Source: Shinisaurus crocodilurus
Taxonomy: Eukaryota; Chordata; Lepidosauria; Squamata; Shinisauridae
NCBI GenBank assembly: GCA_021292165.1
Contig: CM037876.1
Location: 309,516,492-309,580,491 of the forward strand
Length of the DNA: 64,000 bases
Direction: 5' to 3'
Shown: positions 41,804-53,430 of the stretch, in pieces
How positions within the stretch are numbered: the stretch's first letter is position 1
Layout of the letters: the number at the start of each line of letters is the position of its first letter
Made by a program: the position numbers and the translations under genes
Notes under the pieces: generated by a model
Told to the model about the DNA's origin: nothing
Database searches by the model: none
Seen by the model: the letters and a program-made list of their open reading frames with translations, nothing else

Positions 41804-43799
41804 AAGACTCTGAGTAGGTGACCCTCATGCCTTGCTTAGTCTGTTGTCCAGGTGCTGACTGGTGATGGGCACCTTGAAGGCCCTTGCTCTCCCTTCTTAT
41901 GGTTCTTTATCTTTAAGCCGTTCAAATAGAGGACTATTCTCTGTAAAGAAGAACACATGGCCACCCAATCGATTACTCCTCCCTCTTCCAAGGGTAAGTA
42001 GGGAGGCCAACAGAGAAGGCAGGGCACTTTCCTATTTGTTTTTTGTTGTTAGTTTTCTCAGGAATATCTCAGAGTTATTGTTTTTTGCCTCCCAAGCAAT
42101 CTCCAGAAAGCAAGTGGATTCTGAGTTGAGCAGATGTTAGTTCTGCCATCACTGCCAACGACTGTGTCCCAAATTACAGCCCATTCAATTTCCTCTGTCC
42201 GACAGAATTCAATATGAGCCACTGAGAACTTATCCAACTCCGCCCCATCCTTTGCAACGTCCCAGCCTGGATTGTATTCCTCAATCATGCTAGACTCTGC
42301 AACTGAAACCAGAAACCGGCTTATATAGAATGATCTGGATTTGTAGCCCATCCCATCCGAAGCCTTGGGGCAAGTAATAACATTTAAACCATATTGGGGT
42401 TTTTTAAGAAACACAATAAAAACACAATTTTTAAAAAATCCATTGAAACACTATAATACAATACCGGATTTAAATTACTCTATAGGAATAAATGTGAGTG
42501 CATAAAATCACCCCATGAGGGCAATTTTCATGTGTGTGTAAATCACAACAGCAATTCTACTGATCTCTGGACTTCTGCACTAAGATTTCCACCACTATTA
42601 CGTTTGATTCACATTTTTCTACATTCCAAGAAATAATTAAGTGGATACTTGAATATTTCCTTTCCTTTCTTCTTCTTTTTTAAAGAGGTAACAGATGAAT
42701 AAATCACCCGCGATCCCTTTTTGGCTCAGAATTAACGACCGATTCATACACGACCAACTTAACCTCCTGCTGTTTATCGGATAAAACCAGAGGCTGCCAG
42801 GCCGAAAAGATTGGGCATTCTGAATCCGGCCAAGAACAAACGCCTGTCTGCTGCGCTAAGCACTAATCAGGATGGAAGGGAGCGTGTGTTGCCTCTGGCT
42901 CCTATGCGATTACGCACCTCTTGACATTTCTGTACGTGTTAGCTCAGAAGGTCTTTTCCCCACAATGCCACACGCGTACATGCTGCAGATAAGTTGTAGG
43001 CAGCGTACAACTTGCATCAATCTCTGGGCAATTACCAAGCTCTGCTCAACCTTCCCATGAGATAAAATGGCTCATTTCTTCATGATGTCATGGCATGCCT
43101 CTCTCTTTTCTTTTTTCTTTTTTTCTTTCCAGCAAAACCTTCCTTGGAGGATGCCTACCCAATGACAAACTTAGATTTGGTGGAAGTAGGAGGGGAAGGG
43201 AAGACAGCTAGAAAGCAACTGATGAGAAGTTTCCACTATTTCATATCCCCCTAATGATTGAGAGAGTACTCAGTGATTCAATGTGCTCTTGAATGCTCCT
43301 CACTCCACAGACAAGTAAGAAGTTCCAGAGAGTAGAAACTTGCAGTTGTTACCAGTTTAGGCCCTGCAACGTTAACCAATTCATCACACTGCTTTCTTAG
43401 TTAAAGTTCTGTGGGCAGGTGAAAAACAGAGTCCTGATTGATCGGGGACTGTTCCCAAGGCAACACGACACACCTCAAAATCTCTTCTGACCAGGTTAGC
43501 CCAGAAACCAGCTGCTTCGTATGAACCTGCCTGGCGTTTAAGAGCGGCCTTGGAGGCCCTGCCCTCTCTGTGCCCTCTGAGATCAGGGTGAAGTAGGTGG
43601 GCAGGTTTTTGAGAAACGAAGCCTCCTCAGTGGTGGCACCATGATTGTGAAACTACCTCCCTGTGTGGGTTCACCATTCACAAGATTAAAATTCAAAGCC
43701 AGCTGTGATATATGCCCTTTTATCATTTGTAGGAAGTTTTAGAGCTGCTGTCTTATTGATGTTTCAAATGCTGCTATGAACCGACATCCTGATTGTACA
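41804..43799. other. Apparently unique DNA, 2.0 kb
   Basis: No transposon recognised. Frames up to 118 aa (42058-42414, minus) have no domain. 42660-43070 is compositionally balanced and free of recognisable repeats, a candidate for conserved non-coding sequence, which I cannot test. Confidence 0.4.
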
Positions 43800-43884
43800 T
43801 GGCCCAGGGTGGCCGGGTGGCCGGCCAGATGAACGATTTTAAAAAATATAAGGAATAAATAAATGAATTAATATAATAAATCAC

Positions 43885-43935
<51 letters not shown>

Positions 43936-43985
43936 TTAAGAGAAAAGCAGGATATAAATAATAAACAAAATCCACAGTGGAGTGA
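43800..43985 (+). mobile_element. L2-like 3' end with (GAT)n tail
   Basis: GGCCCAGGGTGGCCGGGTGG, CCGGCCAGATGAACGATT, matching the end at 50336-50372. (GAT)n occupies about 43884-43931. Confidence 0.78.
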
Positions 43986-45140
43986 TATTATTCACTCCAT
44001 ATTGCAAAAGTGGGGCTGAGGCTAAGAGAGAGACGGGTTGCCTAAATCCACTTACCGGGTGCGAGGCAGATGGAGATGCAACCCGGAGGCTTCGTCTTTT
44101 GCAACTCAGTCTCTACGAGGTGCCACCTCTCCGTAAAGCACCACGGTGATGACTTTGAAAGCTCCGTGTGCGTGCCCTCTTCTTGATTCTCATCATGCAC
44201 CCAGACTCCAGTCCGGTGCTCTTAACACCCAGCCATGATGTCTCTCCTGATTACACCGGACCAGCTTGCAAAGGACTTCCTTGCCAAGGGTTATAAAATG
44301 AAATAATGTGTGGTCAGTTTCTCTCCCTCCCTCCCTCTCGCTCCTCTCCCTGTATTGGAGATGGAAAGTTGTTTGAAATTAGCTGGGGGAAAGCTTCATT
44401 TTAAGAGCTACTCTTTCTCTGAACCCAGTACTGAGCTACTGGAATCCATTCAATGTAACGAAGTCATTAAGTTAAGTCATCAGAGCTTTTTTTTTTCACT
44501 CAGTCAAAGCAAAGGAGGCTGCATGGTGGGCTGATAACCAGAAGAGAGACACATATAAACATCTGCTGGGGAAATGCAGATGTTATGGACATGTCAGAAA
44601 TATTTATTTTCTTTTTCTTCTGTTTTTTGAAGCAGCAGAAGAAGAAGCAGAAGCAGAAGAAGAACCCACCTTAGACCAGATGGGTTAGTAAAACTTTGCT
44701 TATTTGGAATCTCTTATCTGGATTCTTCCTTATTCTTCCTTATGATTACATGACACAAAAACAGTTTGGGGCAACGTAAAAAGAAATCAAAATTTCTGCT
44801 TGAGCCTGTCGCATTCCTCACTCACTCTCATTCGCTCAAGTGAGAATTCTCTCTTTGATTTTGTAATGTCCTGGACCACATTGATGGTGATATATCGGGC
44901 TTGCTCTGTTTGGTGGAAATTATGTGAAGGTTTCTTGCCACAAAAACCACAGAAGGTTACAGGCCCAGCCAAAATATTCAAAGGAGAGTTCTGGCAGGCC
45001 TCCGAGCTGCTTCAGCCAAGACAGGCAGGTGTATATGAGAGAAATCATTCACTTAGAAGGAAGATCTTCTTACAGACCTTTACTTTCTACCAATATTTTT
45101 GGAGAGGAGATATCCGGGGATCGAATGAAGGTCTCGACTG
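43986..45140. other. Unassigned DNA
   Basis: (GAA/GCA)-rich patch at 44631-44668. No gene recognised. Confidence 0.45.
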
Positions 45141-45213
45141 GCCATGCTGCCTGGGGATGATAGGTGTTGCAAGCAACCCAACACACCCGGACGGCACCAG
45201 CTTGGGAAGGCTG
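45141..45213. mobile_element. hairpin-MITE 3, right-half fragment
   Basis: GCCATGCTGCCTGGGGATG, AACCCAACACACCCGG, CTTGGGAAGGCTG. The left half is missing. Confidence 0.6.
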
Positions 45214-45960
45214 TGTTAAGACATAAATGATCTTTCCCCAAGAATCTCTTCATTAATATAATAACTATTTATTTATTTAATATATCTCTACACCACCCAT
45301 CAGCCAAAAGGCTCCCTGGGCGGTTTACAAGAAAAAAACAAACAGAATAAAATGATCATCTTAAAACCAAAAGTATCATTAATATAAAAATACAAACACA
45401 TTATAATATAATATAATACAATAAGACAGAAGCAGCCATAATTAGGGCAGTCCCCCCAATTAAAGAAAACTTCATCTATAATAAATCATATGAATTTTAA
45501 TAGAGCAATCAATCGATAAGCTTCACATACATTTGCTCATCAGTAAAAGCTAGTTGTAGGGATGAAATCCCTCACCCCACATTTTGCGGAGCCATTTGCA
45601 ATGGGGACGTTTCCACGGATTTTCTTCCAGGCGGCCAAAATTCAGTCACTGGAAGATGCCATTTTTCCCAGAAGCCTCTGTCAGACTGATGCTACATCAC
45701 CGTGTAGTGTTGTTCACAAGAGCTTTTGAGAGGGGGGGGGGAATTACATGGTTACCATTGGGAGAAGCTCTGGTGACGGATCCCCAAAAATCACTCCCCC
45801 AAATGTGTCATGAGATTCAGTCTCCTTTTCACATACCCACCACCCCTCAATTTACTAAAACCTTATTTTTTAAAAAAGGAATAGTCATCGTTTTGAAGCA
45901 GGAAGGAAACAGGTGTGGCAGTGAGGGAAGGCACTAACACATTTTTTAAAAAACTGTAAC
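45214..45960. other. L2-like antisense 3' end, then unassigned DNA
   Basis: 45251-45490: TTTATTTAATATATCTCTAC, ACCACCCATCAGCC, CTGGGCGGTTTACAAG, then A-rich, the complement of an L2 3' end. 45490-45960 is unassigned. Confidence 0.5.
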
Positions 45961-46095
45961 GGCACAATCCTATGCATGTTTAGACAGGAAAAAGGTCCTA
46001 CAATTCCCAGCATCTCCCAGCCAGCATGGCTGGCTGGGAGATGCTGGGAATCGTACGACCTTTTTCCTGTCTAAACATGCTATAGGATTGTGCCC
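45961..46095. mobile_element. Palindromic MITE, GCACAATCCTATGCATG ends
   Basis: Arms GCACAATCCTATGCATG and CATGCTATAGGATTGTGC, with TTTAGACAGGAAAAAGG pairing with CCTTTTTCCTGTCTAAA, and a core CAGCCAGCATGGCTGGCTG. 135 bp. No TSD resolved; related copies at 58159 and in part at 24208. Confidence 0.8.
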
Positions 46096-46868
46096 TGGAT
46101 CAGAGAGTGCCAAGCCTGGCAGGTAGCCAGTCCACCCCAAATGTCAGCCAGATCGGATGACAATTGGCAATAGGAGGAGAGCTCTCTGCCGTCCAAGGTG
46201 TTGCTACTGGCCCTCTGCCCCAATTCGGTGCAGCACGTAACAAGGAGCAGGCCCTAAATGATGCGACGTGTCATGCGTCCGTCCGTCCCCACCCCCACCC
46301 CTTGGAGGAATCCCCTCCAGGGGATGATCTGAAGCCTCCTGAGCCAGATGTCCCCGGGGAATGAGTCGCTTTGGGCAGTGGAGGCTGGTGTGACTCCAAT
46401 GTCAGCGGGGCTTCATACCCACTCTGGATTTTACTCTGAACTTTGAAGGTGCTGATTCTGAACCCTATCAACAAAATAGGTTCGGCACTATGTATTGCTC
46501 CTTAAAAGTTTGGAGTAAAATCCTAAGTGGATATGCAGCTCCGCTGACTTCTGGGGGGGACCCTGGGGGCTGACCGAGAAAGTCCTGGGCCCTCAGGAGA
46601 GAGGTCTTCAGGTCTTCCCCTTCAGAAGGTGGAAAGCCCGGCTTCTGAGTCAGAGGGGCATGCTGAGCTACCGCCCAAGGCACAGGCTAAGACCACGGCC
46701 AGGCGAAGGAGTCTCCTCTTGCAGGAAAGGACCCTTCGGGAGTAAAGGACTCCTTGTGAGCAAGGCCCTCCTTGTGAGTAGGACTTTTGCCAGAGGGCCT
46801 CGAACTGCAGCTGACTGAGCCCTGGGTGGGGCTCTCTGGCTATGTAAGCCTTCAGTCAGAGCTTAAAT
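46096..46868. other. Unassigned DNA
   Basis: No gene or recognised repeat. Confidence 0.5.
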
Positions 46869-46933
46869 CAGTGTTCTCCTACCTTGGGTCCCCAGGTGTT
46901 TTTGGCCTACAACTCCAAGGTTGGAGAACACTG
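46869..46933. mobile_element. hairpin-MITE 1, strongly deleted (65 bp)
   Basis: CAGTGTTCTCCTACC to CCTACAACTCC, then directly AAGGTTGGAGAACACTG. TSD gcttaaat and gcttaagt, 7 of 8, so the short form itself probably inserted or was deleted afterwards with both ends kept. Confidence 0.88.
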
Positions 46934-47474
46934 GCTTAAGTGCTGCTGGGAGCAGTGTCTCCCTCTTATCTCCAGTATCTCTGGCCTTGCCTTATGATGG
47001 AAGTTCTGTGCTACTGACCGCTGCACCCCTTCTTGACTCTGCTTTCTGGGCTGTGTTTCTCTTTGCCTACTTTCCCACGTGTGCACCTTGCCTCTGCCTC
47101 AGACCTTTCTTCTGCAAGCCACCTACTTGACCGGTCATACTGTGCTTTGACCACTGCCTGTGTCCTGACTGCCCTGGCCTTAAACCGATCCCAAAAACTG
47201 GACTGATACCTCTGCGTTTGACTATTTGCCTCTTTACAGCTACAGCGAAATCTATCTCGCTGAATCTAGCCTCTTTTGCGGTGAAAGCGGCGAATATCAG
47301 GAAAGCCTTGGTGAACACAGAGGATGGTATATAAGGCGATCCATCAGAAGAGATGTGAGGAATGTTGTGATGTATCCTTATAAGGCATTGTACTGTTGTT
47401 TTTGTTGTATTTGATATTGTATTTGATATTGTAAATGGCTAAAACCCAAGTTGGGTTGCCTATATATATATATA

Positions 47475-47523
<49 letters not shown>

Positions 47524-47526
47524 CAT
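46934..47526. other. Unassigned DNA with (TA)n(CA)n
   Basis: (TA)n then (CA)n at about 47460-47520. No gene. Confidence 0.5.
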
Positions 47527-48655
47527 AACAGAAGAAAAGCCTCATGGCTCTTCAGACCAAAGGCCTCTCTAGTCCAGTTTTCTGTTTCTCACAGTGGCCG
47601 ACCAGATGCCAATGGGAAGCCCACAAGCTGGCCATGAACAAAGTAGCTCCCTCCAGCTTGTGTTCATTAGCAACTGGAGTACATAGGTATTCTGCCCCTG
47701 ATACTGGGGGTAGCATATAGCCATCAGACTAGTAGCCATTGACAGCCTTCTCCTCTGTGAATTTGTCCAATCCCCTTTTAAAGTTATCGAAATTGATGGC
47801 CATAACTACATCTTGTGGAAGCAAATTCCATGGATTAACTATGTACGGTGATTGTCTGTCCTGAATCTCCCACCATTCAGCTTCATTGGATGACTCCATT
47901 GGGTTCTAGTATTATGGGAGATCCACTTTCTCCATATCATGGATAATTTTCTATGCCCTTAGCATGTCTGTGCACTTCCCTGCCAAATGAAGTGAGGCAG
48001 GTGGCTACCAGGAGGAGGGCCTTTTCTGCTGTGGCGCCCCAGTTGTGGAATGAGCTCCCCAAAGAGGCTTGCCTGGCGCCTGCATTGTATTCTTTCTGGT
48101 GCCAGGTAAATACCTTTTTATTCTCCCAGGCATTTTAATCATCTTAATCATTTTTATCTTGTAGCTTTTAACTCTGTTACTGTAATTTGAACTGCTGCTG
48201 GCTTTGCTGTTTGTTTTTAATCTGTGGTTTTAAATGTTATAGTTATATTATATTGCATTGTATGGTTTTAACTGTTGTAAACCACCCAGAGAGCTTCGGC
48301 TATTGGGCGGTATAAAAAATGTATTAAATAAATTAATTTAATTAAATGTCGTCGTCCCCTTGCGCACCTCTTTCTCTAAACTAAAAAGCCCCGAACATTA
48401 TAACATTTTCTCATGGGGGAGTTGCTCCAGCTTCTTGGCTATATTGGTTGCCCTTTTCTGCACCTTTTCCAGCACTACAAAATCTTCCTTGAAGTGCGGC
48501 GACCAGAAGTGAATGCAGTATTCCAAGTGTGGTCACACCAGAAATCGGCATAAAGGCATTATGATATTGCCAGTTTTATTTTCAAACCCTCTCTTAATGA
48601 TCCCTGACTTGGAATTCACCTTTTTCACGGCACACTGGGTGTTCGATTGACTTGG
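47527..48655 (-). mobile_element. CR1-B LINE fragment split by an L2
   Basis: Left: GAAAAGCCTCATGGCTC, CACAGTGGCCGACCAGATGC, TTCCATGGATTAACTATG. Right from 48351: CCTTGCGCACCTCTTTCTC, GAAGTGCGGCGACCAGAAG, CATTATGATATTGCCAG. The right part matches the complement of 3912-3949. Once the L2 is removed this is the longest CR1-B copy here. Frame broken. Confidence 0.8.
47969..48345 (+). mobile_element. L2-like LINE 3' fragment with short TSD
   Basis: Translates RRRAFSAVAPQLWNELP, then a 3' UTR ending GAGAGCTTCGGCTATTGGGC and (TTAAAT)-rich tail. ATGTC at 47964-47968 and 48346-48350 is a probable TSD. Confidence 0.8.
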
Positions 48656-48735
48656 TTTATTTTATCTATTACATTTCTATACCGCCCCATAGCTGAAACT
48701 CTTAGGCAGTTTACAAATATTAAAAAATTATTCCT
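48656..48735 (-). mobile_element. L2-like 3' end, antisense
   Basis: TCTATACCGCCCCATAGCTG, AAACTCTTAGGCAGTTTAC, matching the complement of the L2 terminus. Confidence 0.6.
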
Positions 48736-48737
48736 TT

Positions 48738-48975
48738 ATTTTTTATATTTATTTATATCCTGCCTTTTTTTTCCTGAAAGGAACCCAAGGCGGCTTACAT
48801 AATAATAATCCTCCTCCTCTCATTTTATCCTCACAACAGCCCTGTGAGGTAGGCCAGGCTGAGAGTCAGTGACTGGCCCAAAGTCACCCAGTGAGCTTCA
48901 TGGCTGAGCGGGGACTAGAACCCGGATCTCCCGAGTCCCCAGTCCAACACTCTCACCACTATGCCACACTGGCCC
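48738..48975 (-). mobile_element. tSINE-1, full length
   Basis: TTTATATCCTGCC, GGAACCCAAGGCGGCTTAC, CAAAGTCACCCAGTGAGC, GGGGACTAGAACCCGG, CACTCTCACCACTATGCC. Confidence 0.92.
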
Positions 48976-49023
48976 TCCAAAAAACCTTAAATACAATATT
49001 ATGCATAATGTAAAAACTATTTA

Positions 49024-49270
49024 CAGTCATGCCTTGGATTGAGAGCATAATTCGTTCCGGAAACGTGCTTGTAATCCAAAACACTCTTATATCAAAACGA
49101 AATCCCCCCCAAAAAATTTGTACAGAGATTTTTAATTTAAGCCGTACTACAGTACTTGTCTTGCAAGACGTCGCTTGTATATCAAGTAAAAAATTTTTTA
49201 AATATTTTAAAATTTGCTTGTCTTGCGAAACGCTCTCAAACCAAGTTACTTGCAATCCAAGGTATTACTG
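49024..49270. mobile_element. Tc1/mariner (pogo/Tigger-like) MITE with TA TSD
   Basis: TA|CAGTCATGCCTTGGATTG to CAATCCAAGGTATTACTG|TA. 247 bp, complementary ends, TA on both sides. Inner arms ACACTCTTATATC and CTTGTATATCAAG. Confidence 0.88.
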
Positions 49271-49849
49271 TACATGCAAACATTTAAGCAGATAGAATAC
49301 ACGCACACACCCCTAAGCATTTTTAAACAACCAAAAATAACAATATTGATACCCAGCGGGCCTCGTTGGGGAGATTGTTCTAAAATTGGGGGGCCACCAC
49401 TGAGAAGGCACTCTCTCAGCAGCATAATGCACTTCAGACTTTAGGTAGCAGGTAAGATCTTTTACTGCATTCCAGCGGTGTTCTCATGTCTGTCCTTGGC
49501 AAGCTATATAGAATGTTCTGTACAAGTGTGTATTCATTTGATATTATTTTAAATCAAACCTGATGCTTTCTGTAATAATAAGAGTTGCATATTTTAAAAG
49601 AAAGCCAACACAGTATTAGACAAAGCAATTGAGACTGAGAAGTATCCCTCCTCCTTCCACCATGACACACCACCGGTTTATGCAATCAGCAGACAGAATC
49701 CATGAGTAACTTTTTCTGGACTGTACCACTTCAAGATCGGGGCGGGGGGAGTTGCATGTTTGAATGCTCATTCATTAGAAGAAGAAAAAAATACTCCCTC
49801 CGTATAGAAAAAGAGTATGCTCAGCCTTCTCCGTGAAAGTGTTATCTGG
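49271..49849. other. Unassigned DNA
   Basis: No gene or family recognised. Confidence 0.45.
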
Positions 49850-50403
49850 TACAGAACGCGGCGGCTCGCCTGGTTAAAGGCAGCCGCCGGCGGGATCACA
49901 TCACGCCAGTGCTCAAGGAGCTACACTGGCTACCAGTTGCTTGCCGAGCTGAATTCAAGGTGTTGGCCTTGACCTTTAAAACCCTATACGGCTCCGGTCC
50001 AGTCTATCTCAAGGAGCGTCTCCAGCAACACCAAGTGGGCCGCTCAACAAGATCTGCCACAGACGGCCTTCTCCTTGTCCCTTCAGCCAGAGCAGCTAGA
50101 CTGGTCGGGACGAGGAAGAGGGCCTTCTCTGTGGCAGCCCCTGTACTATGGAACTCTCTCCCAAGTGACCTCCGCCATGCCCCCTCTCTGCTGAGCTTCC
50201 GCCGCTCATTAAAAACTTGGTTATTCAGGCGGGAATATGGGGTGGGCTAAGATTTTAAAATTGTATACTGTTTTAATGTATTTTAATGGAGAAAAATGTT
50301 TTAATGTATTTTGTTCTGTTTTATTTTCTGCACATCGCCCAGGGTGGCCGGTTTGCCGGCCAGATGGGCGATAGATAAATGCAAATAATAAATAATAATA
50401 AAT
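49850..50403 (+). mobile_element. L2-like LINE ORF2 C-terminus, well preserved
   Basis: A 113-residue open frame (49909-50250) reads LKELHWLPVACRAEFKVLAL, FKTLYGSGPVYLKERL, LLLVPSARAARLVGTRKRAFS, VAAPVLWNSLPSDLRHAPSL, SFRRSLKTWLF, the full L2 C-terminal pattern. Upstream, WYRTRRLAW replaces expected VQNAAARL by frame. 3' UTR GCCCAGGGTGGCCGGTTTGC, then (AAT)n. Youngest L2 here; 5'-truncated. Confidence 0.88.
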
Positions 50404-50568
50404 GTTTCATAGATCATAGAGTTGGAAGGAGCCTACAAGGCCATCGAGTCCAACCCTCTGCTCGATGCAGGAAACTAGAGGAGGGGGTCTCCCATCCAAG
50501 TAATAACCAGGCCTGACCCTGCTTAGCTTTCCACACTCAGACAAGCTGAGCCAACGTGAGCCACGGGC
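50404..50568 (-). mobile_element. 5S-SINE
   Basis: CATAGATCATAGAGTTGG tail, GTCTCCCATCCAAGTAATAA and CAGGCCTGACCCTGCTTAGC (5S complement), head ending GCCAACGTGAGCC. Directly follows the L2 tail. Confidence 0.87.
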
Positions 50569-51415
50569 CTCAATGCTTATGTGCAGGGAGCACATAGCGG
50601 AGCATTCAAATATGCATCCCCCCCCCCCCCCACAGCTGCAGCCTGAAATGGGACTGCCCTGACAATACCAGCAGAATGAGGTTTGCATGGTTCCAGTCAG
50701 CTGCTTGCAGATTTGCAAAGGAAATCTTTTCTCCACCATGCTGTGACATTTCAACTACCGGTGCAGAACATCAGCAGAGAGACTGCCTCTGGCACCTGCT
50801 CTGAATGCATGCAACTAATAGTGCCCACTAAGGTAGCCAAATCAGCAAGGCTTATGACCCGGGTGGCAACCCTTTTCCACCACTGGAGATTTGCAAGAGA
50901 AAAAGGTCATAGGCAGCAGGACAAGGGCAAAGCTGCACACGGGTGTGGAGTAGCAAATGACTCCGGACAGAAGACCTCTACTAGTGACAAAACAGAGCTG
51001 GGCCAAAATGCTGTCGTCATGTTCTCGATCTCCTTTAGGGTGTGTCTGCAGGGCGCTTGTTTGCAGGATGTGCCGTTTTCAGTGGATCTGATCCCCCAAG
51101 GTACACACGCAGCCCAGCTTCAGTTTAAAGGAAAGGGCCGCAGGTTAGCAGTAATGCACTTTCAGAAGATCCCGGGGTGGTGGTGGTGGTGGGGTATTAA
51201 TCAGCTGGTGGAAGGCACGGCATGCAACCAAAGACTACTTGGGCCTCCGGTGGTAATGTGGGATCCAACAGAACCCATAAACTGTGAACCTGCTCCTTCG
51301 AGGGCCTGTGAGCCTGACCCTAACAGAAGGAACTCCACCGCCATGCTCAGATCAAACACCTAACTGGCATAGCATTTCTGGATGTTGTCACCATGTGAGT
51401 GGAGAACCTCTAGAG
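50569..51415. other. Unassigned DNA
   Basis: The 226-aa frame 50683-51363 is the longest non-transposon frame in the window. It has no recognisable domain, mixed composition and a (GGT)n patch, so I read it as chance. Confidence 0.45.
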
Positions 51416-51551
51416 CAGTGTTCTCCAACCTTGGGTCCCCCAGATGTTTTTGGCCTACGACTCCCAGCATGCCCCAGCCAGCTATGCTGGCTGGGGCATG
51501 CTGGGAGTCGTAGGCCAAAAACATCTGGGGACCCAAGGTTGGAGAACACTG
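51416..51551. mobile_element. hairpin-MITE 1, 136 bp
   Basis: CAGTGTTCTCC to GGAGAACACTG, near-perfect arms with CTACGACTCCC / GGGAGTCGTAG covarying. TSD imperfect (ctctagag against ctgactagag). Confidence 0.9.
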
Positions 51552-51775
51552 CTGACTAGAGCTGCAGCTGGGACACATCTAAGGTGCCTAAGAAAGGGAT
51601 GATCTGGTTTCAAGACAGGACCTTCTGATCTGGGAGCCCTAAGCCCTGAGGTGGACGGGCTCTCCAGCCATTTTCAAAGAAATGTGTGGCATCAACATCT
51701 AGAGGGGGAGAATCGGGGTTGCGCCCGCTGGCCCGCCTTGACCTCCATGTGTTGACTGCTCCTCTCTGTGATGAG
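51552..51775. other. Unassigned DNA
   Basis: Spacer; nothing recognised. Confidence 0.4.
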
Positions 51776-51905
51776 CAGACTTCCCAAACTGGTGCCCTCC
51801 AGGTGTGTTGGACTGCAATTTCCCTCATTCCCAGTCAGCTGGCTGGCAATGATAGGAGTCGCTGTCCAACCACATCTGGAGGGCACCAAGTTGGGGGGCA
51901 GGCAG
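51776..51905. mobile_element. hairpin-MITE 3
   Basis: CAGACTTCCCAAACTGG to CACCAAGTTGGGGGGCAGG, arms pairing across CAGTCAGCTGGCTGG. Right end decayed. Confidence 0.75.
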
Positions 51906-52014
51906 GCCCTACTTCTCCGCATGGGCTCTGTGCACAAAGAAACCGTCAACGTGAGGAGGTTGGGACGGGGCCGGTCGGCCCAGTCGTGTGTGTGACCTCC
52001 CGCTCCCTTCCACG

Positions 52015-52160
52015 CAGGGCTTTTTTTCTGGTGGAACTCACTGGAACTGAGTTCCAGCACCTTTTCTTCTATTAATTGCATTACAATTTAATCGCCATCT
52101 ACTCCCGAGGAAATGTAATCCAAGAGTTCCGGTACCTTTTTCTCCAGAAAAAAAGCACTG
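52015..52160. mobile_element. hAT MITE with CAGTGCTTTTTTTCTGG ends, perfect TSD
   Basis: CAGGGCTTTTTTTCTGGTGG to CCAGAAAAAAAGCACTG; TSD cttccacg on both sides. Inverted relative to 3516. Confidence 0.93.
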
Positions 52161-52904
52161 CTTCCACGTGCAGATGAACCTCTGAAAACAGCTTCGACGG
52201 GTAGCAGTGAAGGAGAGATGCACGTTTGCCCTAGTTATGTTTTCCAGGGCTGATCCCTGGCTGGCACGGAATACGGAGGCCCTGGTGATGGCCCAGGCAT
52301 GAATGACGCCAGACCTGACGCGGAATCCCGTGGCAAGCTTGCAGCCTTCCTGTGTGACACCACACAAACAACGCCCGCAGAATTTGCATTCAAGGGATTT
52401 TTTGAGGGATGGCCAAGAAGAGAGTTGTGACAAGGGCTAGGGGGTGACCCGCACGTTCTCACAGGAGCACTTTGGGTGACATCTGAAAGAAGCAGTACTT
52501 CTTTCAGCAACATGGTCATCTTTCGCCCGCCCGCCCCCCCCTTTAATAATGCCCTGGGTGTGGCATTATTACTCTGGGGCCGTGTGTGTGGGTGTAATTG
52601 CAGCCACCAGTAGGGCCTGCTATTACAGGCACACCCAGGAACAATGCTACGCGTAGGCCGGATTGGTGGTGGGGAACATGGCGGCTGGTGGCGGTGCTGC
52701 CACTGCCTCCCATGGGCAGTGGTGAAGGGAAAGGGGGTGGGGAAAGATACCCACGGCCACTGCTCACGGGGAACTGCCTCCCCTGAACCTGACGGTGAGT
52801 TCCACACACCCACACTCCCAATTGCTACCCTCCCCAATTCACTGCCTGCAAACAGCGCCGCGAAACTGTCAGCAGCCCTTTGGGAGTCCTAGATAAAACT
52901 AGTG
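52161..52904. other. Unassigned DNA
   Basis: Frames of up to 200 aa (52235-52837, minus) have no domain and alternate with shadows on the other strand. Confidence 0.45.
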
Positions 52905-53430
52905 AAATTTCCCTGGAGGTCGGGTGGTCAGGACTGTGTCCTCTATATTCGAAGGACTGTCCAGTCCAAGTTGGGTTTAACGATAAAGTCCCGTGAGGAG
53001 GGAGCGCGGCAGGGCTGGCCTTGAAGTTGCCCGTCCACAGGTAGCACACGCGGACCGCCGTCTGAGATCAGGCACACGGGAGGTCGGCTGGCCACAGTCT
53101 TCTCCACTACGGTGAGATGTAGTGCGTTTCTTTACACCAGGGCTCTCCAACCTTGGGTCCCCAGTTGATGTTGCTGGACTACAGCTCCCAGAATCCCTTG
53201 CTGGCTGGGCATGCTGGGAGCTGTAGGCCAGCAACATCTGGGGACCCAAGGTTGGAGAGCCCTGCTTTAAACTATAGTTATTATTTGCAGCTCTATGTAT
53301 AGCCTAAATTCTCAGCTCTCTCTCTCTCTCTCTTAATTAGCATGTACAACTGATGTGTCTTCTTTTGTCCTCTCTTTTTTTGGTGGTGCATTTCCTCTTT
53401 GGGAGCAATGTCCAAGCGGCCACCGTACTA
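52905..53430 (+). repeat. R-A dispersed repeat split by a MITE
   Basis: GAGGTCGGGTGGTCAGG, GGACTGTCCAGTCCAAG, CTTGAAGTTGCCCGTCC, TACGGTGAGATGTAGTG; after the MITE TTGTCCTCTCTTTTTTTGG and GGTGCATTTCCTCTTTGGG. (CT)n at 53317-53333. Confidence 0.65.
53138..53264. mobile_element. hairpin-MITE 2
   Basis: CAGGGCTCTCCAACCTTGGG to GGTTGGAGAGCCCTG, 127 bp. TSD ctttacac and ctttaaac, 7 of 8. Inserted in R-A. Confidence 0.92.

Noticed and set aside
50683..51363. 226-aa open frame, possible host exon
   Set aside because: No recognisable domain, no consistent splice sites, mixed low-complexity content. Conservation data could reverse this.
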